64,000 nucleotides of DNA, taken from Hyposmocoma kahamanoa (taxonomy: Eukaryota > Arthropoda > Insecta > Lepidoptera > Cosmopterigidae). Shown in pieces: positions 32,650-43,198 of the stretch; position 1 is the first letter of the stretch; each line of letters begins with the position of its first letter. The position numbers and the translations under genes were made by a program. The notes below the pieces were generated by a model, which did no database searches, had not been told where the DNA came from, and saw nothing but the letters and a program-made list of their open reading frames with translations. Where the stretch lies: contig NW_020653945.1 of assembly GCF_003589595.1 (NCBI RefSeq), forward strand, positions 7,442,458 to 7,506,457, written 5' to 3'.

Positions 32650-34195
32650 TGAATGTTTAGTTAAATATTATTCGCGAGTTATTTTATTTATTTATTTAAT
32701 TTCTTATCGGAGAACTGACAGACAAACAGTCAAGTAGAAAACTAAATAAATTTTCAAATTCTGATGAGTTTCCACTGTGCGTTATGCGTTATAGTAAAGT
32801 TAGTTATGCGACTGAAAACAACCCTTTGTGTTAATCGAAGGCATAAACTAAATACATCTAACTTTTATCCACTATATTCAGTTTTTACTAATTAAGTAAT
32901 TGAACGACGGACAGTTACGTATGTGATATACGTATACTTTAGAATTTCTAATAATGCTGGTGAGCTGAACACGTGTAAAGATATATGAATGTGTATCATG
33001 TTCGTTGAATATACTAGCATAGTGAACACAAAGCCAAGCAATATATTGAGGTGTGACGGTTGATATCGTGCCTATATCCTGTAACGGTACACCCACATCA
33101 ATCCCACCGGGAATACAGGAAAACCACAACTATTTACCCAAACTTGGCTTCTGTTTATTGCCTCATATTTCGTGTCCATTATGGCAAGTACGCCACAGGC
33201 AGCTGGATGCGCGACAATAAAGATAATCAGCCATTTGTAATCTATACATGTTATGAAATCGTAAACAAGCGAAGTCTGCGCTTTAATAATTTCAGAGTAA
33301 ATGTACTGAGACTAAAACAACAGTTTTTAAAATATTTGTCCGCTTTTCTGTGCGTTGTGCACGCTAATTGAGATAAGGTTGGGCGTTCAGCGCTTGTTTC
33401 ATTTATATCGGTTGACTAATAAAAAAGAACGTTAATTTTTGAATGCATTTTGCGCGCGCTCGACGTGTCGCTTGCAGAATTTAGAGCAAAATGCGTGAAA
33501 TTGTTGGATACACGTGAAAATAATGTACTACAAAACGCGGCACAATTCGACTTACCTAGCTTTTATATTAAGAGTCGATATAACCTCAAATGGCTTTGAT
33601 TGATTCCGCATAACAGTGAAAGTGTTAAATCAATCACTTGAGTATATCAATAAGTTGAGAATATACACTGATCAGTATACGGTGTGAAAATACGATTCGT
33701 AAAAATTTTTGCGATAGAAAAAAACACAAACTTACCTCGAAATTTTACAAGAAAACCGCTGTATTCAATAGGTACTTTACCAATGATTGTTTTTATAACA
33801 ACTGAAATAAATAGAACACGTATATAGCATAGGATATACATTTTTCAAATGGATTTAAAGTCGTTTGTAAAAAATTCATTTCGAAATAAAGTGACCCTGC
33901 TGCTCGACCCAAACAAAATGAACCGTATTAGTGTACGGGAACAATTTGAATTCGAGCTCAGGTAGTATGGAGTCTTAAGCCACAGTAATGTTTTTTATAA
34001 TAAAAATAAATTCCTATCTACTCGTATATTCATAAGTTTTGAGACAAATTCTGTTGGTTTTAAAAAATGAAATAAAATTATACTGGCAGTGGTTTAATTA
34101 TTTTTTCGATTTTGAATTTGGGATGTCTGTATTCTAGTTGTAAGTTTTTAAATTCATTTCTACTAATTTTTCTCGTGATGAAGTGAACAAAACGG
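32650..34195. other. AT-rich noncoding stretch
   Basis: Nothing firm. Overlapping frames of 83-103 codons at 32878-33371 lie on opposite strands and have no motif. Confidence 0.45.
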
Positions 34196-34199
34196 TTTC

Positions 34200-34353
34200 G
34201 TGCAACTGTAATTTCGCTACATAAATATGGCGGGAAAAAAACCAATGGAGATTTTCCGTAACATAAATGTTTTGGAGTGCAACTGTAATTTCGCTACATA
34301 AATATGGCAGGAAAAAAACCAATGGAGATTTTCCGTAACATAAATGTTTTGGA
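34200..34353 (+). repeat. 77-bp tandem duplication
   Basis: Positions 34200-34276 and 34277-34353 are two direct copies differing at one base (GGCGGG versus GGCAGG). The unit starts GTGCAACTGTAATTTCGCTA and ends ATAAATGTTTTGGA. Recent local duplication. Confidence 0.9.
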
Positions 34354-34384
34354 GTAAGCCGCAACTTTGTATATTACACTATAA

Positions 34385-35233
34385 AACGTTACAAGGTGAC
34401 TGATTCTCTAAAAGATCGCCAAAGGAGTGGTCGCCCGGGATCTGTAAGGACGATTGCGAACATCAAAATAATCAGTCAATAAAAAGAATGTCGCACTCAG
34501 AAGAAACTCGCTTCGCAGACTAACATTTCGCGTGTCTCAGTCATCAGAATACTAAAATACGATGTCAAGGTAAAGGCTTACAATCGTAGGAAAGTTCGCT
34601 TCCTAAATGATCGCCTTCGTAAATTACGATGTGGACGTTGTCCGATGCTACTTTGGAGGACACGATGCGAAAAAGATACGCTTCACCGACGAAATATGTT
34701 AACGGCAGAAGAATAGTTCTTCCGACAAAAAAATAAATTTTATGCCAAAAGTAACAAAGATATTCTAGCTTCAGCACAAAATGTTTCGCGTATCCATCAC
34801 CCGGCGAGTGTGATGGTATGGCGGGGGATTTCGTACTTATGTGTCCCTCGCCTTCATTTTTACAAACAAGGCGTTAAGGTGAAACCAAAAAATTTTCAAA
34901 GTGACATTTTATTGTAGAGACTGGGGGAAACCCTTGTCTAATGTTTTATTTCACAACAAAGAAAAGATTTTCATTTTCAGCAAGACTCAGCACCGGCCCA
35001 TAAGACTAAAACGATTCAACCCGGCAAGTTTTTCCTTAAGGAAAATTTTTCACACTACCAAAGAATGGCATCTCATTTTGTGGACGGAATTGGAGCTCCT
35101 GCCAAAAGTGCCACCCAGACCTGGATTCTCTAAAGCGAACGGAATCCCACTAGAGAAGCTTCGTGCCGTGACCCGAAATTGGCCAGAACGTCTAGAAGTT
35201 TGTATTAGGAATAGAGGCGGTCATTTTGAGTAA
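34385..35233 (+). pseudogene. maT/Tc1-type transposase, broken
   Basis: In several frames this reads TDSLKDRQRSGRPGSVRT (HTH linker), then RTQKKLASQTNISRVSVIR, ASVMVWRG (about 34806), FQQDSAPAHKTKT (about 34971; the second catalytic Asp region) and finally NWPERLEVCIRNRGGHFE ending at a stop at 35233. That closing segment is the typical C-terminus of maT-like (Tc1/mariner intermediate) transposases. The block with the third catalytic residue is not recognisable. Several stops (for example after 34475, 34715 and 34915) and frameshifts show it is dead. Confidence 0.7.
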
Positions 35234-35234
35234 T

Positions 35235-38200
35235 AATTACTGGTAATTGTTGGTTAGTGTCTACTTATTATTATCTGATAAAAAAACGCCACAACAAATC
35301 GCGATGAAGGTAGTCGTCGAGAGCGCAAAAGGGTAGACAGATATGTCTGCTCTTAAAGCTGTCATCTGCCACCGTCCAGTCAACCCGTGACCATGGAGCG
35401 TGCAACCGTTCCGAAACATCGGGAAAATAAAAAGAAGTCATACCGTGGTAAGAAACCTGATATTAGTGATTATCATTTAGTGAATAACCACGAAAGTCTT
35501 AAAATCTATATATATGGTATAATATATTAATCTTTATTAGAATCGCTGAGCGCGCTTTGCATTCTACCTCAGAAAATAAATTAGAACCCACCAAAACCGT
35601 GTGTCAGCCCCAAATTAACAGAAGTGACAAATTTATAACGAAAAGCGATAGAAACTGTGAACGGGGCAGGTGACAAGCGCTGTTTGAACCTTTTCAGATA
35701 ATTTTCCGTTTAGCTTTAAACTTTAGACGGTTTCCAGTCAGCTTATATTACATAAGACCATCAACAAAGCGCGGGGTCAGACGCTGAAAGTGGCCACAGA
35801 GCGCCTATTCTATTTATGCCAGCGCATTAATCCCCGATCGCTGAACGTTCAGCATTGTATGTAGGGATGCATTACTGTCAGGAATAACAAAGGAGGTCAA
35901 CTACTTTTTGATGAATGCAAAGTTCATTTTCATAAATGTCAGTCTATGCTTTGAGCTGGACCTGGTCCTGAAGATTGATACTGGCGAAATCCTAAAAGGG
36001 CACCGCCAATAAATAATAATAAGAAGAAGCGCTGAAGATGCGTATATTTGATGTGTGGTCCCGTCATTGGGAATACACGAGGCAATTAAAAGGAAATTCA
36101 TTTGTTTCGTGTATTCAGTGTGTAATTGTATGGAGAAATACACAAGAATCATCCCACAGAACCTTGGTACTTCAATTTAATATTGGTATAAAAAAAAATA
36201 TAACTACCATCAACAGATTACGCTTGAATTTGCCATATCAGAATAAAACTCTGGCTGAACTTCTAGCTAAATTAAGCATTGCAATACTGACGAAGTCATT
36301 CTCGATCACTTACTTCTACTAATGTAGAAGTAAGTTTAATGCAGTTGAATGAAGTTGAATGCTGGATAATTCCTGCATTCAAAGTGCAAAGACTGACGAA
36401 AGATTTACGAGAACGTAAATAGCTTACCGAAGACTTATAAAGAAGAAGGTAGTCTCCACCTCTTGACGTAGCTTATGATGCGTATATATGCATTTGCCAC
36501 CATTAAAGAGATATGAATCAAATGATTTAGAAAATACCAGTTAAAGAAATATATTCCAAGAAGAAATTGTTTTAAATACAGTTTTAAAAACAAATTGTTA
36601 ATGATTTGGCTTGATGGATTTATTCCATAAAACCAATATTAAAAAAGCTAGACCTACATCTACTTTCATTTTTACACATTAGTAGGATACGGGCACATTA
36701 GTAATAAATAATCTCATTGCAAAAGGTTTATACATAGTTTAATCTAAATACTATGTGTAGCTAAAAAAATATTTTATACGAGGTAAATAGAAGCGGAAAA
36801 CGGACTACATTAATTTAGAATATTATAATTCGCAGCCAAAAGGATCAGGAGTCGCATCACGAACGAATTTGGCAGAAGTTCGAGTCTTCCCGCGTAATTC
36901 AACGTGATTGATGTGAAAATTTAATTGGCAAGTAAAGTGATTGATGTAAATGCGAATTAAACGATTTTCTTTATAAAAGTTGAAGATATGGGCAGTTATT
37001 TATTTACGGTCTCTAAAAGATAAAAATAAATATATAAAAACACCACGTATCGAGTTTATAACTCATTCATTATAGGTCATTATAAATGTTCTTCGAGTTT
37101 TTTGTTATTTATAGGCAAGCAGTTAACCATAATGTCATCTGATCGTAAGCAAGATAAAGTCGACGAAGGAGCATGCTTGCTTAGAAAATGCCTTTTCATT
37201 TTCATTTGAAGTGACCTAGGGTATATTTGTCGAAGAACATACAGCAGGCAAACAATTCTACATTTTAGCTCTGCGCATCAAGAAAGAGGAAGTAAAACGC
37301 CTCATGCGGGTGGTTTGTCAACAACTCGAGGGTGAAATTATTACCACGTCGCTGACAAATGCAACAAAGCATGTTAAAAAAAAGAAATTCTTGCTCCGAA
37401 ATAGCTCCAATTTCTGAAATTTGAGAGTCGCAATAATGGTCACAAATTATTGTACTCATAATATATCGGATATAGCATGGATGTAGCCCACAAACGCTGC
37501 TATAATGCCAAACAGGAACTGTACTTGCCCACAACCGCTATATGACTGAAACAAACCTCCGATATATTATGCATATAGGAAATCGCGGCTATTATTGCGA
37601 CCTTCGAATTTCCATGCTCACCACTTACGGCACCTCTTTGAGCTTGCCTCCAACTAATATAACTTTTAACACTATTTCAAACTCTATTTCCTGTGACATG
37701 AGATGCAAGGAAAATGTAGAGGTGAATGTAGCTAGTAATTGAGTTTACTTTTTAACCTGACTTTCAAACGAAGCAAAAAGTAAAATAAATTATTTACAGA
37801 TCTGTAACCTTCTTATATACAACGATTTAATTTTATAGTTCATATGAAATGGTACAATTAATGGTTATGCTTTTGCGATTATGCTTTTCATGTACCATCC
37901 TTTTTAGCGCGAATAAGCCTAAAAAAATTTTTCGATGTCGAGTTCTTAGGTTTTCGCGATTGTTGCATATAGGAAATGAAACAATTTTAAAAGGTTAAGT
38001 ACTGTCAAGGACTGTCCAGTCAGCTGTAACCATGAGACAAGGTGAAGGGCCCAACACGTTTTCTTTTCCTAAAATTGTTTTGTATTCATCTTCTATAAAT
38101 AAAGTTTATACGAGGTAATAGTCTGAGATGACGAGCATCGTCTCTCTTAGCAAGGTTCTGGCAGAATACCAGTGTCGTAGTCAACCGCAGCGACTTCCAA

Positions 38201-38915
38201 AAGATGCCTAGTTTAATATTTCTACTTAATGTTAGTAGTAGTAACGTTAGTAAGCTCCTTCTATTATTTCGTTTACGACGTTTAACTTTATAATTACAAT
38301 ATTACTTGGTTTTAGTAAATAAGTTGTCCTATAACTGAAGTTATTGTCTATTTATTTGGCTTACAATTTGGACGGAAAATGTTATGTAGGTCAGATCATG
38401 TGTGTTAAATAAAAAATTTTATCGTCTTTTTTTAAGTTACACTCTATATTGTAAGTTAATTGGTGTAAATTAAAAAATACAATTTTGTATTTCCTATAAA
38501 CCAATCTTCAATGTGTGTATAACATTACAATCTAATATAGAAACATTTCATGTATTTTCTATGTTAGTGTTCCCTGTAGCTCTATACAATTAACCTCCTA
38601 TAAATCTAGATAGAGTACAAAGTTAAATAGTTTATGCGTAAACACAAACATTGTTGTGTAATACCTTGAGGGTATTTCGCAAGAGTTTCCTTGAAATTGT
38701 ATTAAACAAGAAGATATCCCGAGAGAGTAGCGGCTTCTCTTATACGTACATGAATTTTTGCTAGTATACGAACAGAGAATAAAATTTGCCAGGAATTATG
38801 AAGGGCCGTAATGCTTTTTACACAGTAAAGTGTAAAAGAACAACATGACATTCTTGACGAAAACCTTATTTCTACTATTTAACTTATTGTTTATTTACAT
38901 TTATATTTATTAACA
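35235..38915. other. Noncoding stretch with repeat scraps
   Basis: 35330-35445 (CTGTCATCTGCCACCGTCCA ... GTTCCGAAACATCGGGAAAA) resembles a Penelope-type terminus. 36308-36335 is a 12-bp-stem hairpin (ACTTACTTCTAC/GTAGAAGTAAGT). 37454-37470 and 37557-37572 are an inverted pair (ATAATATATCGGA/TCCGATATATTAT). 37946-37992 holds GTTCTTAGGTTTTCGCGATT and AGGAAATGAAAC, shared with 27303 and 59026. No coding signal. Confidence 0.4.
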
Positions 38916-38916
38916 C

Positions 38917-39110
38917 AAAGATCGAACACTAAGAGCTGGATTCGGACCAGCGCCTTCACGGAGCACACCGTGTCTGGTATGCCGAAAGTGCTAGTTCGAA
39001 TCCAGTCGCATCGATGGAATTTTTCTTAGTATTCGATCGTAATAATTATAGTGAGTAATTTCACAAAAAATAATTGAATATCATTGTAGTAAAACATCGT
39101 GATATTCAAT
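38917..39110 (+). mobile_element. SINE-2, plus copy with B box
   Basis: AGTGCTAGTTCGAATCCAGTC (B box) is followed by GCATCGATGGAATTTTTCTT and AGTATTCGATCG, then the family tail AATTTCACAAAAAATAATTG and ATATCATTGTAGTAAAACAT. The 5' part (38927-38960) is an inverted partial copy (GATCGAACACTAAGAGCTGG), which gives a head-to-head arrangement. Confidence 0.6.
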
Positions 39111-39114
39111 AAAG

Positions 39115-39415
39115 TTAATATTACATTTATATTGTTAAATATCTAACATACGTCAATGTGTGCGCTTGTGTGAAATGTTCTTAGATTATCAGAAAATGCG
39201 AACAAAGCTGAAGTTGTTTTCGGTTCTCGACCGAATTTGCTCACGAAAGTTTAACCCGATAAACAACGTAAAATATTTACATAAACATTAAAAATTGTTG
39301 GGCTGGTACGAATATTGTAGCATGTAACACAGCTACGGCGTAGTCGAATATCAAGGTTTTTAGGAAGCTTATCTGATGTTCTTTCTACTGGTCTCCACAA
39401 CTATAAAATACATTC
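39115..39415. other. AT-rich noncoding stretch
   Basis: Nothing recognisable. Confidence 0.4.
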
Positions 39416-39648
39416 CGTACCTGAGAAGCATTACACACTAAACGCCATTTTTGAAATTTTACGTGAGAAAGCGATCTTGTGTCGAAAATCAGTTTGTACG
39501 CCAATTAGGGTAGCTCGTAATGATATTAAAACTCAATTAGTTGTATTTAAAGCCATTCTAAATGTTGTACATGCTGCATTTCGACACAAAATCGCGTCCT
39601 TGTAAAATTACAAAAATAGCGCTTACAGTGTAATACTTCTCAGGTACG
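39416..39648. mobile_element. 233-bp MITE with about 70-bp inverted arms
   Basis: The left end CGTACCTGAGAAGCATTACA and the inverse of the right end CGTACCTGAGAAGTATTACA continue into further paired blocks: GCCATTTTTGAAATTTTAC / GTAAAATTACAAAAATAGC, and GCGATCTTGTGTCGAAA / TTTCGACACAAAATCGC. No ORF. Confidence 0.8.
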
Positions 39649-39649
39649 G

Positions 39650-40612
39650 CATTGTTACTTGAAGCATTATTCGTTGTATAATTTTAAGTGGTTACGTAGA
39701 CCGCTTTGTATTAGTATGTCCGCATACGAACTAAACTAACGTAAAAAATGGTAAAAGTTTACCGAAACTCATCTTTGCGTGGCAAATAGACTGGAAATTG
39801 AATATGACCAACATACGACGCTCTTATCACTACTTACGGGTGAAATACGTATCTGTAATTTTACCCGATACATATGCAGTAGCTGATATTTTGTGATCTA
39901 TTTATGATCCATCAATTTATAAGTACCTATACATATTTAACTTGGTTTTTTATTGAAATGTATTTGTTATGTTTGACAAGAATAGAATCTGCGTGGGCTG
40001 TATGAATGAAATAATATGACTATTTTTTTAGGAGAATAACTGAAAAAAAGGATTAAATACAATTAATTAAGCAGTGACTGAGAAACCAAAAACTAACACA
40101 AGGCGACATCTTGAAAGAAACAAAAAGGAACTACCATAATATTAAAGAGTATGGCACAATATTCATTTGAAAATAATTGAGATATAATACGAGTAATACC
40201 GTTCAAAATAATTAAAAAAAAAGATTCGAGAGTAAGTAAACCATACACAAACGAAAGCCAGAGGCCAGTAAAGCATATAAAAAGAAATTAATTTATTGGA
40301 AAATTATGCCACCAGATAAATTTTACATTATACAAACATTTAACGAAGTAGAATGTTTTGAAATTGGGACAAAACATAAAAGGTTTCGAATAATGAAAGG
40401 GAAGTACCTCCCTAAATAGGGACGTCTCCATTTCATCGCAGCGAGTTGGGAAGTTACAGCAGATATCTCCCAATGGAACGGAATTCTGTGAACTTCCTTC
40501 ATATAGTAGCAACTTATTTTGGGAACTTAGTTTATATTTATCAATAGATTACTCGCTGAGCTGATCTTGCTCTGTAGGGAGAGTAAGTATTTAGGAAGCA
40601 ATTTTTTGTGAT
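39650..40612. other. AT-rich noncoding stretch
   Basis: Nothing recognisable. Confidence 0.45.
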
Positions 40613-40615
40613 TTG

Positions 40616-40775
40616 AAATGAATGTATGAATGAATGAAATATTCTTTATTGAACATAAAATTATGGCCACAACACTAAACAATGACTTAAGATTAAAAAT
40701 AGTAAGTTAAATGTGCTACGGGCAGCCTTATTGCTATGTAGCAATTTCTTCCAGGTAACCTTATCATTATATGAA
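40616..40775 (-). mobile_element. 3' end of the Jockey/CR1-type LINE, inverted fragment
   Basis: On the minus strand: AAGGTTACCTGGAAGAAATT, GCTACATAGCAATAAGGCTG, then TTATGTTCAATAAAGAATAT and TTCATTCATTCATACATTC. It matches the last about 150 bp of the element at 5815-8362 in the same order, including the ATTC-rich tail. Heavily 5'-truncated. Confidence 0.8.
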
Positions 40776-40812
40776 ATTATATGATCATGACTTTGTACAA
40801 TTTTCCAATTTT

Positions 40813-41046
40813 GACGACCTCGGTGGCTTAACGGTTTACACTATGGGTGGTGGATGCGGAGGTCCCGGGTACTATTTCGGGTAGAACCAATTTGGGAAAC
40901 GAACTTTTCTACATTAATTTTCGGCTGGGTGTTCTGGAATGTTCTGGGTGCCCTAGAGTGAGTTGCTCTGGTACTCATAGTACAGAGAATCCCCTAGTTT
41001 GAGACGAGGCAATTGGTGTGGTTGTCTGGCTTATTATTACTATTAT
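40813..41046 (+). mobile_element. SINE-1, copy 2
   Basis: GACGACCTCGGTGGCTTAAC (A box), GGAGGTCCCGGGTACTATTTCGG (damaged B box), GAACCAATTTGGGAAACGAA, CTGGGTGTTCTGG, GTTGCTCTGGTACTCATAG, then GTGTGGTTGTCTGGC and a short ATT/ACT run. Same orientation as all the other SINE-1 copies. Confidence 0.8.
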
Positions 41047-41049
41047 CCC

Positions 41050-41665
41050 ATATGGTCTGCCTAGGTGAGTCTTTTAGCTCTGTAAACAGATTAAGTAAGC
41101 AGGTAAACTGCGCTGGAGTCGCTTTCGAAGTTAATTTTCATTGTACACATTAACATAATTTCTTCGACCTATTTTATTCCTTTTATATCCTTATACTCTT
41201 CTTTATGTGGTACGTGCAGGAAAAGCAATAAAAGTTTTGTCCATGTATCTATTCACCAAAGACATTTACTCGTACTACAGCAGAGCGTATCGCAAATTGT
41301 CACTAAAGCAATAATTGCTGTAATACTTCATTTCTTTTAGTAATAGAAATGGAATTGCAGTTGAATTGATTAAGTGAATGTTTGTATATTTGTTGATTTT
41401 GATGGCTTGGTTTTTTAAATTCATTGAGTTGAAGAATTATCAAGTATTGATTTTCATTTGGGCCTTGATTTATTGTTGTTATAAGTAATGTTAATTGTTA
41501 GTTGTAGAAATGAAACGTTTTGTTGAGCAGAAATATGCGTGTTCCGTTGTTTATTTAAAGTTTATTTCGTACTTACTTATACTTATATCTAACGCATGTT
41601 ATATATTATGCAATTAAAAATTGCTTCAAATGTACAAAAATGTAGAGCGTCCTCGTACAATTTAT
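41050..41665. other. AT-rich noncoding stretch
   Basis: Nothing recognisable. Confidence 0.4.
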
Positions 41666-41666
41666 A

Positions 41667-41950
41667 CTTTATTCTTTTTTTTATAATATCAAGTGACGAG
41701 ACGAACGTGCTTAGGAGCACCTGATGGTAAGCTGCACGCCTGTACATAACAGTTGCAGTGCCACTCAGAGCTTTAATTTGCAAAGATCTGAGCGGCACTG
41801 CCACTGCGCCCGTCACGCTGTGATAGAAGTTGATAAGTCTCATGTGCCTGTAATTTCACCAGCACCTTTACCTTTCAAAACCGGAACACAATAATGTTGA
41901 CGTGCTGACACTACTGTTTGGCGTTGGAAATAGTTAAGATCGGTAAAGTA
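41667..41950 (+). repeat. Dispersed repeat L, copy 2
   Basis: One of the best-preserved copies: TATCAAGTGACGAGACGAAC, CACCTGATGGTAAGCTGCAC, GTTGCAGTGCCACTCAGAGC, GCAAAGATCTGAGCGGCACT, AAGTTGATAAGTCTCATGTG. The 84-codon minus-strand frame is incidental. Confidence 0.8.
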
Positions 41951-41997
41951 CGTAAGCGGAGAATATAGAAAGCATCAGAGCAGCCAGTGCACACTGA

Positions 41998-42138
41998 CGA
42001 GGAATATTTATGTGGTCTGTAAGGAATACCCATTATGATACTGCGAGCGTCCGTCAGCTCATAGCAGAGTGCCGGAATGCTGCGGCATCAGCCGACATCG
42101 ACTTGCCACCAATCGCTCGGACTCCAGAGGACTGCTAA
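41998..42138 (+). other. Coding-like fragment of unknown origin
   Basis: After an in-frame stop, one frame reads MWSVRNTHYDTASVRQL, IAECRNAAASADIDLPPIAR, TPEDC and a stop at about 42136. Composition and codon use look protein-like and GC is higher than around it. No splice acceptor with a pyrimidine tract was found at its start. It may be the end of a transposon ORF, a retrocopy scrap, or a terminal host exon. I do not recognise the family. Confidence 0.3.
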
Positions 42139-42139
42139 T

Positions 42140-42657
42140 CTCGAGTTCGAGTTGTGTATTTAGTACCAATTGGTGCACCACAAAATAGCTATTTTTGTAA
42201 GTTATTTGTGTTACATTGACAAACTGCAATTTATCAAAGCTGCTCTAATTTCTAGTAATAACAAACTAATCAACTAGATGGCGCATATTGCACCGATTCT
42301 TATGGAAAGTGCGGGCTATTATATTTTGTTTAGGATTAGCGCCATCTACATTAGGAAACGTTAATTTATAAATTAGTTTGCAACACACAATGCCATAATT
42401 ATATCGAAAGGCATATTTGTCAAAGTTCAAAAAATTATTTTAGATCATGATCAATATACGAGAAAAAAAGTAAGTTATATTTAATATGAAAGAGGAATTA
42501 ATTGTAACTACGGCTCTTTACATAACATAAACTACAACCAGGCTACTGATCAGACCCATCTAGATCTAAGGGTAACCTATCAGAAATCCAAATTACATTT
42601 TCCAGAAATAACGTTTCCTCGAATTTTCATAACTTCGAAAGTAATTTTGAGAGGAAA
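42140..42657. other. Noncoding stretch, 3' flank of the R1-clade LINE
   Basis: A loose inverted pair AGATGGCGC (42277) / GCGCCATCT (about 42340) marks a small repeat. The sequence next to the LINE tail shows no telomeric repeats and no clear target-site duplication. Confidence 0.4.
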
Positions 42658-42668
42658 ATGATTTTTTT

Positions 42669-43075
42669 TCTTTTAACACCTTATTTTACCTTATTTTTAT
42701 CGGGGGGAAATGCTTTATGCTTACCCTCGAGCCCGGGGAGGCTCGAGGGTTATGTGGGACTGACCCTCCGATGGAGGGCATACCCACTAAAAACCCCCGG
42801 CGCACCCCCTTGGCCGGCTGTTGTGGGCACCGTGGGATCCCGAGGATTCTACCACAACGATGCCCCCGGTTCTTTTAACACCTTTTTTTTTTTTATTTTT
42901 TGTTCTCGAGGGGGAAATGCTTTATGCATACCCTTGAGCCCGGGGAGACTCAAGGGTTATGTGGGACTCGTTCCCAAAGGAACATACCCACTAAAACCCC
43001 CCCGGCTTGCCCTCACGGCCAGTGTTGTGGGTGTCGTGGGATCCCGAAGATTCAACCACAACGACACCCCTGGCC
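42669..43075 (-). repeat. Tandemly duplicated 3' UTR of the LINE
   Basis: Two direct copies of about 205 bp: 43075-42872 (proximal) and 42871-42669 (distal). Shared blocks in the same order (plus-strand reading) are CTTTTAACACC, GGGGGAAATGCTTTATGC, AGCCCGGGGAG, GGGTTATGTGGGACT, CATACCCACTAAAA, GTTGTGGG, GTGGGATCCCGA and ACCACAACGA. Each unit carries its own T-run on the plus strand (42662-42669 and 42881-42899), i.e. an A-run on the sense strand. The units differ at many positions, so the duplication is older than this insertion or the copies came from different templates. Confidence 0.85.
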
Positions 43076-43198
43076 ATCCCGGTGTTCACCGGGATTCCCG
43101 CGCCAAGTGGGAGAGGGTCGGCACGCGTGACCCGTCCCCCCAGACGAGTGAGGCCGTGCAATACGGACAGGGATCCCCGTCCCTGCCCGCTGGCCCCA

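Noticed and set aside
34200..34353. CRISPR-like direct repeats
   Set aside because: Only two adjacent 77-bp copies without spacers, in a eukaryotic repeat-rich context.
8693..39110. tRNA genes at the A/B-box sequences
   Set aside because: The A and B boxes occur without an acceptor stem or anticodon arm and with shared non-tRNA tails, so they are SINE heads, not tRNA genes.
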